From Isoptericola croceus (GTDB lineage Bacteria > Actinomycetota > Actinomycetes > Actinomycetales > Cellulomonadaceae), in the NCBI RefSeq assembly GCF_029382255.1, contig NZ_JARLLG010000001.1, positions 310,001 to 374,000 on the forward strand: a DNA stretch of 64,000 nt. Reading direction: 5' to 3'. The notes below the pieces were generated by a model that saw only the letters and a list, made by a program, of their open reading frames with translations, ran no database searches and was not told the origin of the DNA. This document shows, piece after piece, positions 1-8,735 of the stretch. Made by a program: the position numbers and the translations under genes. Positions within the stretch are counted from its first letter, which is position 1. Every line of letters begins with the position of its first letter.

Positions 1-642
1 CGGCCGGCGACCACCGACGACCGGGACGGCATCGCCCGTGCCTTCGCAGCCGGTCTGCCCGAGGGCGAGGAGCTGAGACTGGTCCAGTGGGGTGTTGCGG
101 TCGCGCGCAAGTCCGGCGGGGTCGTGCTCGCCGACGGCCGGCAGCTCCTCCACCCGGACCCCACGAGCGCCGTCGACCTCGCGTTGTTCGCGGCGCACCC
201 GGTCCCACCCGCCGAGCTCCTCGGCCTGCTGCGTTCGTTGATCGCGACGGCGGACACGGAGCCGGGGCCACCGGCGCCCGACGGCACCGCACGCAGCCGT
301 CTCGTGGCGCGCACCCCGTACGACGGCATGATCACGGTGGAGGCCGAGCGGGTGGAGCGCGTGCCCCGCGCGCTGGTCGGGCTGGACTGGCGCGACTACG
401 GGCCGCACGCCTACCGGGTGGCGTGGGTGCCCCAGGTGCCCTACGAGCTGAGCCTCGAGGAGCCCTCGGGCGTGCACGTCATCGCGCGCTCCCGCATGCG
501 GGCGGTCGTCGCCCGGTTCGCTCTCCTGCTGCACGCGAAGGTGGGCGGAGCGTTCGTCGACGACGGGGCGTTCGTCGCGACGACGGGCGAGATCGAAGCT
601 CGCGCGGACGATCAGCGCGCGCCGTCGCGTGCCTGGGTCTGA
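1..642 (+). CDS. Hypothetical protein, C-terminal part (cut by window start)
   Basis: The reading frame is open from the first base, so the start lies outside the window; about 213 residues are visible. The family is unnamed to me. Its motif DRDGIARAFAAGLP and the stretch TPYDGMITVE...DWRDYGPHAYRVAW match, in the same order, DRDGIARSFPAGLP and the C-terminal half of the complete protein at 5491-6615, so the two are paralogues about 5 kb apart. No signal peptide, membrane segment or catalytic motif is visible in the part seen. A 762-bp non-coding stretch follows the stop. A soluble cytoplasmic protein is likely; function unknown. Confidence 0.7.
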   Translation, partial: RPATTDDRDGIARAFAAGLPEGEELRLVQWGVAVARKSGGVVLADGRQLLHPDPTSAVDLALFAAHPVPPAELLGLLRSLIATADTEPGPPAPDGTARSRLVARTPYDGMITVEAERVERVPRALVGLDWRDYGPHAYRVAWVPQVPYELSLEEPSGVHVIARSRMRAVVARFALLLHAKVGGAFVDDGAFVATTGEIEARADDQRAPSRAWV

Positions 643-682
643 CGGGTCCGCAGCCGTCTCGGCTCGCAGGGTGACAGCGATG

Positions 683-982
683 TTGTCCACAGGCGTGTGG
701 AGGGCGGACGACAGGGTCGGGGTGAATGGCGACCCAGGTGAACGCAGGTTTTCCCACGGTGCCGCCGTCGCCCGTGGTCGAGGCGGACAACCCTCACGAA
801 CACACCGGAACCGCGGAATCTTGCGGATCCCTGGCGTTGCCACGCTGTTCCGTTCGAGGACGCCCTGGTGCCGCGGCCACCGTTCTGGCCCTCGGCGGCG
901 CGGCGGGCGGGCGTGTCGTCCACAGATTTTGTCCACAGGGGTGTGGACGGTGTGGGGATTCCGGGCGTCCCGCTGTGGATGA
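683..982. other. Cluster of DnaA-box-like 9-mers
   Basis: Visible boxes: TTGTCCACA at 683-691 and 929-937, TCGTCCACA at 916-924 on the plus strand; CCGTCCACA at 942-950 and TCATCCACA at 974-982 on the minus strand. Four lie within 67 bp (916-982). The actinobacterial DnaA box is close to TTGTCCACA. dnaA and dnaN are not nearby, and the surrounding genes are not the usual oriC neighbours, so this is more likely a DnaA-binding or titration cluster, or a DnaA-regulated promoter, than the origin. DnaA binding is inference. Confidence 0.5.
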
Positions 983-1336
983 ACGTGTGGTCGATCATCT
1001 TCGCGCTCCGCCCCCTTGCAGACACCCCGGAGCAGGTCTAGAAACGTGCTAACGGTCTCGACGAGATGCGGCCACGGCCACGGCGACGTGGGCAGGGCAC
1101 AGCTCGACGGGACGATGGTCGACCGGAGAACGACGGGCCGATCCGCACCGAGTGCGGGCCGCGGGTGACGACGCGGGTGTCTGGCGGGGCCGGAAGACCA
1201 ACCGCGTCCGGGATCTTGCGGAGAACGGGACGGTGGGGGCGACGACGCATCAGGCCCTGACCGGTCCGGTAGGAGCCCCGGAGCTGTGACGTCGACACAG
1301 CGCCTCGCAGCGATCGCCTGGAGGAACGCGGTCATG

Positions 1337-1367
1337 CCGAGGCCCCCGGCCGTCCCGGGGGCCTCGG
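1337..1367. terminator. GC hairpin, orphan terminator candidate
   Basis: A perfect 13-bp inverted repeat (1337-1349 with 1355-1367, loop of 5) sits 37 bp before the pirin start codon. No T-tract follows. No gene ends close upstream, so it could end an unannotated transcript from the preceding non-coding region, or lie in the pirin leader. Confidence 0.45.
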
Positions 1368-1404
1368 CCGTACCTGAGAGCGCGACCGCGCGTAATCTCG
1401 ACGC

Positions 1405-2451
1405 ATGAGCAATCTCGAGACGCGCCCGGCCGAGCAGGTGTGCGGTGCGGGCGCGGCGGCCGGCGGAGTCGAGCTGCTGGAGGCACGGGACGTCCCGCTC
1501 GGCGGCCCGCGCGCCATGACCGTGCGTCGCACGATCCCGCAGCGCCGGCGATCCCTGATCGGCGCCTGGTGCTTCTGCGACCACTACGGGCCGGACGACG
1601 TCTCGACGTCCGTGGGGATGCAGGTCCCGCCGCACCCCCACATCGGGCTGCAGACCGTGAGCTGGTTGTTCGCCGGGGAGATCCTGCACCGCGACTCGGT
1701 CGGCTCGCTGCAGACCGTGCGCCCGGGCGAGCTCAACCTCATGACGGCCGGGCGCGGGATCTCGCACTCGGAGGAGTCCCCGGAATCGGTGGCCGGATAC
1801 CGGCGTCCCCCGACGTTGCACGGCGTCCAGCTGTGGACGGTGCTGCCCCGCGAGGCGAAGGACACCACACCGAGCTTCGAGCACCACGGCGACCTTCCCG
1901 TCATCGTGCACGACGGCGTCCGCGTACAGGTCTTCCTGGGATCGCTGCCCGTGGCCGGGCAGACGCTGGTCTCACCCGCCCGCACCTGGACGCCGCTCGT
2001 GGGCGCTCAGCTCGACCTCGAGGCGGGGGCGTCGATCGAGCTCGATGTTGATCCCGGGTTCGAGCACGGGTTGCTCGTCGACGCCGGTGACGCGCGGCTG
2101 GACGGGGCACCTGTCCCGGTCGGAGCGCTGGCGTACACCGCCCCCGGTCCTGCCCGGCTCACCGTCACCGCGGGGGCGGACCCGGTCCGCGCGGTCCTGA
2201 TCGGCGGCACCCCGTTCGGCGAGGACGTCGTCATGTGGTGGAACTTCGTGGGGCGTACCCACGAGGAGGTCGTCGCGGCGCGCGCCGACTGGATGGCGCA
2301 GCTCGCCGAGGCGGACGACGGCGGCACGGGCTACGCGCAGGGTGCCGCCGACCGGCGCTTCGGTCGCGTCGACGGCTACGCGGGCGGACCGCTGCGCGCG
2401 CCGGCCCTGCCGGACGTCCGGCTCCGGCCTCGCGGCCGGCCTGGGCGCTGA
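1405..2451 (+). CDS. Pirin family protein
   Basis: 348 residues, typical for a two-domain bicupin pirin. The N-terminal cupin carries the metal-binding signature HPHIGLQTV near residue 78, followed by GELNLMTAGRGISHSE, the conserved pirin stretch with further histidine and glutamate ligands; a C-terminal cupin follows (residues about 180-290, ending GGTPFGEDVVMWWNFVG). Pirins bind iron; some act as quercetinases or transcription co-regulators, but the substrate cannot be told from sequence. It is monocistronic, 24 bp from the convergent protease gene. The last 50 residues are a low-complexity Arg/Pro-rich tail and may be dispensable. Confidence 0.9.
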   Translation: MSNLETRPAEQVCGAGAAAGGVELLEARDVPLGGPRAMTVRRTIPQRRRSLIGAWCFCDHYGPDDVSTSVGMQVPPHPHIGLQTVSWLFAGEILHRDSVGSLQTVRPGELNLMTAGRGISHSEESPESVAGYRRPPTLHGVQLWTVLPREAKDTTPSFEHHGDLPVIVHDGVRVQVFLGSLPVAGQTLVSPARTWTPLVGAQLDLEAGASIELDVDPGFEHGLLVDAGDARLDGAPVPVGALAYTAPGPARLTVTAGADPVRAVLIGGTPFGEDVVMWWNFVGRTHEEVVAARADWMAQLAEADDGGTGYAQGAADRRFGRVDGYAGGPLRAPALPDVRLRPRGRPGR

Positions 2452-2476
2452 CCCCGAGGTCCCGCTCCGAGGATGC

Positions 2477-3829
2477 TCAGGGGAACGTGATCCGGATCTT
2501 CGCGTTCTTCTTTCCCTTGGCGACGTTGACGACCTTGATCTTCATCCCGCCGCTGCGGGTCGTGAAGGTCTGCCCCTGCCACATGTGGGAGCGACGGTTC
2601 GACTGCGGACCCATCGGCACGATGAGGTGCTCGCCCGGGTAGGCCCACGTCGACCCCCCGCCCGCCATGCGGCTGACGCTGATGCCGTACCGCACGGTGT
2701 AGTTGGAGTTCGCCTTGTAGGGCAGGCGTGTGTATGGATAGCTCACCCCCGGCTCCTTGCTCCGCAGCTCGATGAAGTACACGTCCCCGGTGCGGGGGTC
2801 GCGGGCGCGGACCAGGGTCGGTCTCTTCGTGTCCCGGTGCCGGGCCGTCATGAGCACCGTCCGGTTGCCACCCTTCTTGCCGACGAACCGCTGCTCGGAC
2901 TTCGGCAGGACGCCGAGCCGGCGCTTGTGGGCGCCGGAGAGCGAGGGGATCCCGTTGGCGGCGAACTCCGCCCCCATCAGGTCGAGTGGGTCGAGACCCT
3001 CGACAGCCCCGCAGCGCGAGCTCCGGAAGTCGCCGTCGGCCTTCCCCTGGCACCAGCCGACGCCGGAGTGGTCGAGCCCCATGTTGTGCGCCAGCTCGTG
3101 CGCCAGGGTGGAGACACCCTTCTTGTACTGGCCGTGGTTCCACCGCTGCTTGGCGTTGTAGCCGTTGGGCCCGCCGAACAGCGAGAACGTCCACCCGCCC
3201 GGCGAGTCGCGTCCGGCCTTCGAGGGCATCGACGCCAGGCCGACCTTGCCGCCGCAGGTGGTGGCGTAGCGCGAGCCGCCGGCGAAGTCGCCCTTGCCGT
3301 AGGGGTAGAGCACCACGAGGTGCGCGCGGCGGTCGGGGCCGCGGTTGCTCGAGGAGTACCAGCCCTTGCCGTAGTGCTTGGCGCCGCCTCGCTTGACCTG
3401 CTTGAGGACCTGCTTCGTGGTGCGGCACGCCCCGTCACCGGTGTTGATGCGGTGCACCCTTCCCGAGCGCGCGAACGTGATCTTCCCGCCGGACTGCTCC
3501 GACCAGTAGGCGGACGTCTCTCTCAGCAATCGGTCGACGTCGGAGTCACGTACCCATTTCGTCACGCGCTTCTTCGGGATGTTCTTGGGGGTCGCGATGA
3601 CGACCTGCACGGAGTGCCGCTTCTTGCTCGTCGTCGACGCCGTCGCCAGCGCGCGGGTGCCGTCGTTGGCCGATGATCGTCCGTACCGTGACGAGTCCAC
3701 GGAGGACTCCCAGGTCACGGGGGTGTCGACGTGCGGTTCACGCAGGTCCGGGGCCGCTGCCGCGGAGGTCGCGTCGACCGCGAGGAGCGCCCCCACGATG
3801 GTGGTGATCACTGCAAGACGAAGCGACAT
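2477..3829 (-). CDS. Secreted zinc metalloprotease (metzincin, M11-like)
   Basis: 450 residues from the ATG at 3829, chosen because it begins a clear Sec signal peptide (MSLRLAVITT..., cleavage near AAAA-PD at 26) and is preceded by a GGGGG-type ribosome-binding site; a longer frame exists upstream without one. The zinc site HELAHNMGLDH (residues 244-254) is the metzincin HExxHxxGxxH motif, and DLMG near 284 fits the Met-turn. The remaining about 150 residues are a beta-rich C-terminal domain. The motif spacing resembles gametolysin (M11)-type secreted bacterial proteases. It stands alone, convergent to the pirin gene. Target unknown; probably an extracellular scavenging protease. Confidence 0.8.
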   Translation of the reverse strand: MSLRLAVITTIVGALLAVDATSAAAAPDLREPHVDTPVTWESSVDSSRYGRSSANDGTRALATASTTSKKRHSVQVVIATPKNIPKKRVTKWVRDSDVDRLLRETSAYWSEQSGGKITFARSGRVHRINTGDGACRTTKQVLKQVKRGGAKHYGKGWYSSSNRGPDRRAHLVVLYPYGKGDFAGGSRYATTCGGKVGLASMPSKAGRDSPGGWTFSLFGGPNGYNAKQRWNHGQYKKGVSTLAHELAHNMGLDHSGVGWCQGKADGDFRSSRCGAVEGLDPLDLMGAEFAANGIPSLSGAHKRRLGVLPKSEQRFVGKKGGNRTVLMTARHRDTKRPTLVRARDPRTGDVYFIELRSKEPGVSYPYTRLPYKANSNYTVRYGISVSRMAGGGSTWAYPGEHLIVPMGPQSNRRSHMWQGQTFTTRSGGMKIKVVNVAKGKKNAKIRITFP

Positions 3830-3969
3830 ACCGGGCCCCCGTACCGATTGACATCGATTTGTCGGAGCGTATCGACGAAAGGTGGAAGGTGCGCGTCGAG
3901 CAACAATGTCCATTTCGCCTGGAAAGTCAGGCCAATGGCTTTTTCGGGCCGTCCGGGGACGCAGGCGCG

Positions 3970-4461
3970 TCAGTGCCGGTGTCGGATGACGGCGGGCAGC
4001 ACGGCCCACAGCCCGAGCAGCAGCACGGCGCACGCGGTACCCACGACCAGGCCGGCCGTCCGGTCCAGCACGACGTCGAACACGAGCAGGGCAGTGCAGG
4101 AGAGCGCGACGGCGAGGAGCACCAGCGCCCCACGGGTCATCCGGTCGCCGACGGTGACGATCGACTGCTTGAGGTGCCTGCGGAACAGCGCCCGGTGGAT
4201 GGCGACCGGTGCGACGAGCAGCCCGGTGGTGAGGATGCAGGCCAGCAGGTCGACCAGGTAGACGTTGCGCTGGAAGGCGTCGAGGTCCTGGAACCGCGGC
4301 TGGAAGGGCAGGATGAGCAGGAAGCCGGTGAGGATCTGCACGCCGGTCTGCATGACCCGGAGCTCCTGGAGGAGCTCGACCCAGTTGCGGTCCGAGCGCT
4401 CCTCCGGCGACTCTCTGCGGCCGTCCGGGCGGGGCTCCGGCATCCCGGCGGTCTGGGCCAT
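3970..4461 (-). CDS. DUF6328 membrane protein
   Basis: 163 residues with four predicted membrane helices (about 45-65, 72-93, 110-132, 135-158) after an acidic/basic N-terminus. The conserved start of the domain, WVELLQELRVMQTGVQ, followed by a helix LTGFLLILPF, is the DUF6328 signature. Family function is not known; the proteins are small integral membrane proteins common in actinobacteria. No operon partner: tRNA-Gly lies upstream on the same strand and the secreted protease downstream, after a 140-bp spacer of locally lower GC. Confidence 0.8.
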   Translation of the reverse strand: MAQTAGMPEPRPDGRRESPEERSDRNWVELLQELRVMQTGVQILTGFLLILPFQPRFQDLDAFQRNVYLVDLLACILTTGLLVAPVAIHRALFRRHLKQSIVTVGDRMTRGALVLLAVALSCTALLVFDVVLDRTAGLVVGTACAVLLLGLWAVLPAVIRHRH

Positions 4462-4530
4462 CGGTCCTCCTCCGCGCCGGCTGGTGGGTTCCTCATCGTG
4501 CCACCGGCAGCGTCACGACGCAGCGACGAC

Positions 4531-4563
4531 GAGAGGCCCGGCCGTATGACGGCCGGGCCTCTC
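4531..4563 (-). terminator. Terminator after tRNA-Gly
   Basis: A perfect 15-bp inverted repeat (4531-4545 with 4549-4563, 3-base loop) lies 7 bases past the 3' end of the minus-strand tRNA-Gly gene. No clear T-run follows, as is usual in actinobacteria. Confidence 0.8.
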
Positions 4564-4570
4564 GGAGCGG

Positions 4571-4641
4571 AGCGGGTGACGGGAATCGAACCCGCGCTAT
4601 CAGCTTGGGAAGCTGAAGTTCTACCATTGAACTACACCCGC
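4571..4641 (-). tRNA. tRNA-Gly (anticodon CCC)
   Basis: Read on the minus strand it folds completely: acceptor GCGGGTG/CACCCGC, D-arm GTTC/GAAC with AATGGTA loop, anticodon stem TCAGC/GCTGA with loop TTCCCAA (anticodon CCC, reads GGG), T-arm with TTCGATT loop. The discriminator base is T and CCA is not encoded. Length 71 nt. Followed directly by a strong hairpin terminator. Confidence 0.97.
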
Positions 4642-4810
4642 ACGATCGTCCTTCACGTGAGCGGCCGACCTCTCGGAGGGCCGCCACGACGACGCGCGTC
4701 CCGATCATACCCAACACCCCGCCTCACGCCGAAACCGGGCACGCCGCAGCAGGCGACCCGCCCCGCGAGACCGCGGTGCACGCGGTCCGGCGGCCGACTA
4801 CCGTGTCCAC

Positions 4811-5386
4811 GTGCTGCTCTCCGACCGCGACATCCGTGCCGAGCTCGACGCCGGGCGCGTCGCCCTGGACCCCTACGACCCGGAGATGGTCCAGCCGTCG
4901 AGCATCGACGTCCGGCTGGACAAGTTCTTCCGCCTGTTCGACAACCACCGGTACCCGTTCATCGACCCGTCGCAGGAGCAGCCCGAGCTGACCCGCCTGG
5001 TCGAGGTCGACCCCGGCGAACCGATGGTGCTGCACCCGGGGGAGTTCGTGCTCGGTTCCACCTACGAGGCCGTCACGCTGCCCGACGACGTCGCCGCGCG
5101 GCTCGAGGGGAAGTCCAGCCTCGGTCGGCTCGGCCTGCTCACGCACAGCACGGCGGGCTTCATCGACCCGGGGTTCTCCGGGCACGTGACCCTCGAGCTG
5201 AGCAACGTGGCGACCCTGCCCATCACCCTGTGGCCGGGGATGAAGATCGGCCAGCTCTGCTTCTTCCGGCTCTCCTCGCCGGCCGAGCACCCGTACGGCT
5301 CCGAGCGCTACGGGTCGCGCTACCAGGGGCAGCGGGGACCGACGGCGAGCCGGTCCTGGCAGTCCTTCCACCGTTCCGACGTATGA
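4811..5386 (+). CDS. dcd: dCTP deaminase
   Basis: 191 residues, the full length of the family. Start is the GTG at 4811. The active-site block [20 protein letters not shown] and then [14 protein letters not shown] (about residues 98-137) contains the conserved Arg, Ser, Thr and the catalytic Glu region, and the C-terminal [15 protein letters not shown] binds the triphosphate. The enzyme deaminates dCTP to dUTP for thymidylate synthesis; several actinobacterial members are bifunctional and release dUMP directly, which I cannot decide here. Monocistronic, in the cytoplasm, 104 bp before the next gene. Confidence 0.97.
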   Translation: MLLSDRDIRAELDAGRVALDPYDPEMVQPSSIDVRLDKFFRLFDNHRYPFIDPSQEQPELTRLVEVDPGEPMVLHPGEFVLGSTYEAVTLPDDVAARLEGKSSLGRLGLLTHSTAGFIDPGFSGHVTLELSNVATLPITLWPGMKIGQLCFFRLSSPAEHPYGSERYGSRYQGQRGPTASRSWQSFHRSDV

Positions 5387-5490
5387 GCGCCTACTACTCC
5401 GGTGGCCGACGTCGGTACGCTCGGTCCCGCCGCGCGGGCTCCATGACCGGGCACGACGCGGCGAACCGGTCCCGGAAGGAGCTCCACCAG

Positions 5491-6615
5491 ATGGCCAAGC
5501 AGTTGTCCTCGTCCCTGCCACCGCTGCCACGTGCGACCACCCAGGGGCACCAGGCCCGCCACCTGCTGGCCGTGCCCGCCGACGTCGAGGTCGACGAGGT
5601 CGAGGTGCTGGCGATGTCCCGGTTCACGGGCGCCCGCTGGGACGTGGTCCCGGCATCGCTGCCCGGGGCCGACCTCCCGGCGGGCCGGATCGCGGCCCCG
5701 GGGGAGCCGGGGGTGCTGCGCCTGACCCGCCACAGCCACGTGCACGGCCCGTACGCGCCCCAGGGCGACGGCTTCGAGCTCGGCCTGCCCGGTGGTACGG
5801 CGATGGTGTTCGACGTGGTGGCGCCCCGCGAACGGTGGGACGACGCGCCGGTCCCGGGCGGCGGCGACCGCGACGGGATCGCCCGTTCGTTCCCGGCAGG
5901 GCTGCCGAACCGCGAGGAGGAGCGCGTCGTGGCGTGGCTCGTCGCGGCGGCCCGTCGGCTCGGTGGCTCGGCCCGGCTCGACGTCGCCGCGCTGTGGGAC
6001 CCGGCGGAGGAGGCGCGGCGTGGCGCCGGCGCCGGAGTGGTCCTGACCCCGGACCCGGGCGCCGCCGTCGACCTCACCGTCTGGTCCGACATCTGGCTGG
6101 ACCCCCAGGCCGCGCACCGCGTGCTGCAGGAGGTGCACCCGCGCGTCGTGCTCGCCACGGAGGGGGCCGACTACCAGGGCCCGCCCGCGGGGATCGCCGA
6201 GAAGCCGCTCTACCCGGGCGAGAAGATGGACCCGGACGTGCGCCGCGAGCTGCACGCCCGCGCGGACGAGGTCGACATCGCCGCGCTCCAGGAGCCGGTC
6301 GTGCTGGACGGGTACGGGCTGACGATCGACCTCGGGCACGACGGCCACGTCACCGTCGAGGTCAGCGGGGACGAGGTGCTGCCGCTGCTGGTCAAGGAGC
6401 TGCCGTGGGCCGCGGGCGGCGCGATCTGCTACCGGGTCGTCTGGGACCCGCCGGACCAGCACGAGGCGCAGCGGGAGTTCCCGCAGGCGGCGCTCGTGGT
6501 GGCGCGCAAGCGGGCCGCGGACCTGGTGGGGAGGGTGGCGGCCGCCATCCAGGCGGCGGTCGGCGGCGAGATCGCCGACGAGTCCGAGTTCCTGCTCGCG
6601 CCCGAGGACCTGTAG
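5491..6615 (+). CDS. Conserved hypothetical protein, paralogue of the gene at the window start
   Basis: 374 residues from the ATG at 5491 (ribosome-binding site GGAAGGAG upstream). No signal peptide or membrane segment, acidic, probably cytosolic. The middle (residues 128-150, DRDGIARSFPAGLP) and the last about 100 residues (PWAAGGAICYRVVWDPP...IADESEFLLAPEDL) resemble the truncated gene at 1-642, so both belong to one unnamed family that duplicated locally. I recognise no catalytic motif. It lies 7 bp from the convergent ogt gene. Function unknown. Confidence 0.75.
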   Translation: MAKQLSSSLPPLPRATTQGHQARHLLAVPADVEVDEVEVLAMSRFTGARWDVVPASLPGADLPAGRIAAPGEPGVLRLTRHSHVHGPYAPQGDGFELGLPGGTAMVFDVVAPRERWDDAPVPGGGDRDGIARSFPAGLPNREEERVVAWLVAAARRLGGSARLDVAALWDPAEEARRGAGAGVVLTPDPGAAVDLTVWSDIWLDPQAAHRVLQEVHPRVVLATEGADYQGPPAGIAEKPLYPGEKMDPDVRRELHARADEVDIAALQEPVVLDGYGLTIDLGHDGHVTVEVSGDEVLPLLVKELPWAAGGAICYRVVWDPPDQHEAQREFPQAALVVARKRAADLVGRVAAAIQAAVGGEIADESEFLLAPEDL

Positions 6616-6622
6616 ACGCCGG

Positions 6623-7135
6623 TCAGGCCGCGGCGCGCTCGCGGGCGAGCAGCGACTCCTTGATCGGCAGCCCGTAGCGGAATCCGCCGAGCGTGCCGTC
6701 GCTGCGCAGCACCCGGTGGCACGGGACGAACAGTGCGGCGGCGTTGCGGGCGCAGGCCCCGGCGGCAGCGCGCACGGCGGCCGGGCGGCCGGTCTTGTCC
6801 GCGTACTCGGTGTAGGTCACCCGGTCTCCGGCCGGGACGGTCCGCAGCACCTCCCAGGCGTGCTGGCGGTACGGCCCGGAACGCTGCCGGACCGGTACCT
6901 GCCCGACGGCGGTCGGGTCGCCGGCGTAGTAGGCCCGCACCGCAGCGGCGGGTCGGGACACGTCGGGGTCCGACGTCGGCACGGCGGGTACCGGCAGGAC
7001 GGGACGCAGGTCCGGGTGGACGAGCGCGAGCAGCGAGGCGACGTCGTCGGTCCAGCCCGAGGCGAGCACCACGCCGTCGTCGGCGACGATCGTGAACGGT
7101 CCGTCCGGGGTGTCGAGGGTGGTCGAGACGGTCAT
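6623..7135 (-). CDS. ogt: Methylated-DNA--protein-cysteine S-methyltransferase
   Basis: 170 residues. The suicide acceptor motif VPCHRVL places the active cysteine at C139, preceded by the helix-turn-helix part VTYTEYADKTGRPAAVRAAAGACARN that flips the damaged base. It removes methyl groups from O6-methylguanine in one irreversible step. The start ATG at 7135 overlaps the stop of the upstream ada-alkA gene by four bases (ATGA), so the two are translationally coupled in one alkylation-repair operon. Confidence 0.95.
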   Translation of the reverse strand: MTVSTTLDTPDGPFTIVADDGVVLASGWTDDVASLLALVHPDLRPVLPVPAVPTSDPDVSRPAAAVRAYYAGDPTAVGQVPVRQRSGPYRQHAWEVLRTVPAGDRVTYTEYADKTGRPAAVRAAAGACARNAAALFVPCHRVLRSDGTLGGFRYGLPIKESLLARERAAA

Positions 7136-8658
7136 GCGGAGGTCCTTCCGGTGGGTGCGGCGGCACGCCAGACGTGCCGTGCGGCGTAGGAGCGCCAGGG
7201 CGCCCAGGTCATGGCGCGCTCGGCGAGAGTGCGGTGGTCGGCGGGCAGCCCGAGCGCGCGGGCGCCGGCTCGCAGCGCCACGTCGCCGGTGAGCCAGGTG
7301 TCCGGGTGCCCGAGCACGCGCAGGGCCACGTATCCGGACGTCCAGGGACCGATCCCGGGGCGGGCCTCGAGGTCGGCCCGCAGCGTGGCGACGTCGGCGC
7401 CGACGTCCACGGCGAGCTCGCCGGTGGCCAGCGCCCGCGCGGTCGCGGTGACCGTCTCCCGCTGCCGGGCGGGCAGCGCGAGGTGGGTGCCGCCGTCGTC
7501 GGCGACCTGCGCCGCGGTGGGGAACAGTCGTGTCAGCCCGGCGAACCCGGAGGTGTAGGGCGTACCGGCCGCGGCGGTGAGCCGGCCGAGGTGCGTGCGC
7601 GCCGCGGCGACCGAGATCTGTTGCCCCACGATCGCGCGCACCACGAGCTCGTGCGGGTCGGCGGCGCCGGGCACCCGGGTGCCGGGGACCGCGGCGACGC
7701 TCGGTGCGAGCGCCGGGTCGGCGCCCAGCGCGGTGTCCACGGCGACGGGGTCGGCATCCAGGTCGAGCAGGCGCCGCACCCGGGCGACGGCGGTGGCGAC
7801 GTCCTGCAGGGACGTGAGCTCCAGGCACAGTGCGACGCGGCCGGGGCCGACGGCGGCACCGGCGGTCACGTGCACCGCGCCCGGGCCGCGCGGCAGCAGG
7901 AGGGTCCGGGCGTACGTCGCGTCCGGGCCGTCGGTCGTGGCGGTCTCCACCCCGTCGACGGCTCGTGCGGCCAGGTAGGCGACGGTGCCGACGGCGTCGA
8001 ACGGCTCACGGACGGGCAGCGTGAGGTCGAGGCGCACCCGGTCGGCCGGGCCTGCGGAGGCCTCGGTGGCCGGGACGGCGCGCCGGGCGCGCAGAGCGGT
8101 CGGGGTGGTCGCGAAGACCTCGCGCACGGTGTCGTTGAGCTGGCGGATGCTGCCGAACCCGGCGGCGAACGCGACGTCGGCCACGGGAAGGTCGGTGCTG
8201 GTCAGCAACGTCCGGGCGGTCTGTGCCCGGTGGGCCCGGGCCAGCGTGAGGGGGCCGGCGCCGAGGTCCTCGCGCAGCACGCGGGCCAGGTGCCGGGTGC
8301 TGTACCCGAGGTGCGCGGCCAGTCCGTCGACGCCCTCGCGGTCCACGACGCCGTCGGTCACGAGACGCATGGCCCGGCCGGCGAGGTCTCCGCGCAGGTC
8401 CCATGCCGGGGTGCCGGGGGTGGCCTCCGGCAGGCAGCGCTTGCAGGCGCGGTACCCGGCGTCGTGGGCGGCCGCGCTGGTCAGGTAGAAGGTGACGTTC
8501 TCGCGCCGGGGGGTGCGGGCCGGGCACGACGGGCGGCAGTAGATGCCGGTGGTGCGCACGGCGGTGAAGAACTGGCCGTCGAACCGGGCGTCGCGGGCGG
8601 CGATCGCCCGGTAGCGCTCGGTGAACACCGGGTCCGGTGCGGTGGCTGAGAGGGTCAC
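7132..8658 (-). CDS. Ada/AlkA fusion: methyl-sensing activator joined to 3-methyladenine DNA glycosylase
   Basis: 508 residues with three parts. Residues 20-80 are the Ada zinc domain with the Cx3C...CxxC cysteines C41, C45, C72 and C75; one of these takes a methyl group from DNA phosphotriesters. Residues about 95-190 are an AraC-type double helix-turn-helix (GYSTRHLARVL, ADVAFAAGFGSIRQLN). Residues about 205-500 are an AlkA glycosylase with HhH motif RPGIGPWTSGYVALR followed by the catalytic-Asp segment LTGDVALR. Known fusions of this type act both as methylation-activated regulators and as base-excision enzymes. It is the first gene of the operon with ogt, so it probably activates its own promoter on alkylation damage. 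Confidence 0.93.
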   Translation of the reverse strand: MTLSATAPDPVFTERYRAIAARDARFDGQFFTAVRTTGIYCRPSCPARTPRRENVTFYLTSAAAHDAGYRACKRCLPEATPGTPAWDLRGDLAGRAMRLVTDGVVDREGVDGLAAHLGYSTRHLARVLREDLGAGPLTLARAHRAQTARTLLTSTDLPVADVAFAAGFGSIRQLNDTVREVFATTPTALRARRAVPATEASAGPADRVRLDLTLPVREPFDAVGTVAYLAARAVDGVETATTDGPDATYARTLLLPRGPGAVHVTAGAAVGPGRVALCLELTSLQDVATAVARVRRLLDLDADPVAVDTALGADPALAPSVAAVPGTRVPGAADPHELVVRAIVGQQISVAAARTHLGRLTAAAGTPYTSGFAGLTRLFPTAAQVADDGGTHLALPARQRETVTATARALATGELAVDVGADVATLRADLEARPGIGPWTSGYVALRVLGHPDTWLTGDVALRAGARALGLPADHRTLAERAMTWAPWRSYAARHVWRAAAPTGRTSA

Positions 8659-8735
8659 GTACCCATCCTCGCGCGCTGCGGCCGGCGTCGGCTAGCGGGA
8701 ATCGGACATGACGGTGACGGCGCGCGTGCCGTCCC

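Larger units (their letters stand above)
643..1404. other. 762-bp non-coding stretch
   Basis: I see no convincing gene here: open frames on both strands are Arg/Pro-rich, lack ribosome-binding sites and match nothing I recognise. It holds a cluster of DnaA-box-like 9-mers (683-982) and a strong hairpin (1337-1367) just before the pirin gene. The middle part (about 1000-1330) shows no structure I can name. Confidence 0.6.

Noticed and set aside
683-982. Chromosomal origin oriC
   Set aside because: DnaA-like boxes alone are insufficient; no dnaA, dnaN, AT-rich unwinding region, parAB or rpmH nearby.
3830-4033. N-terminal extension of the secreted protease to 4033
   Set aside because: It would bury the signal peptide at residue 69 behind an Arg-rich segment with no ribosome-binding site.
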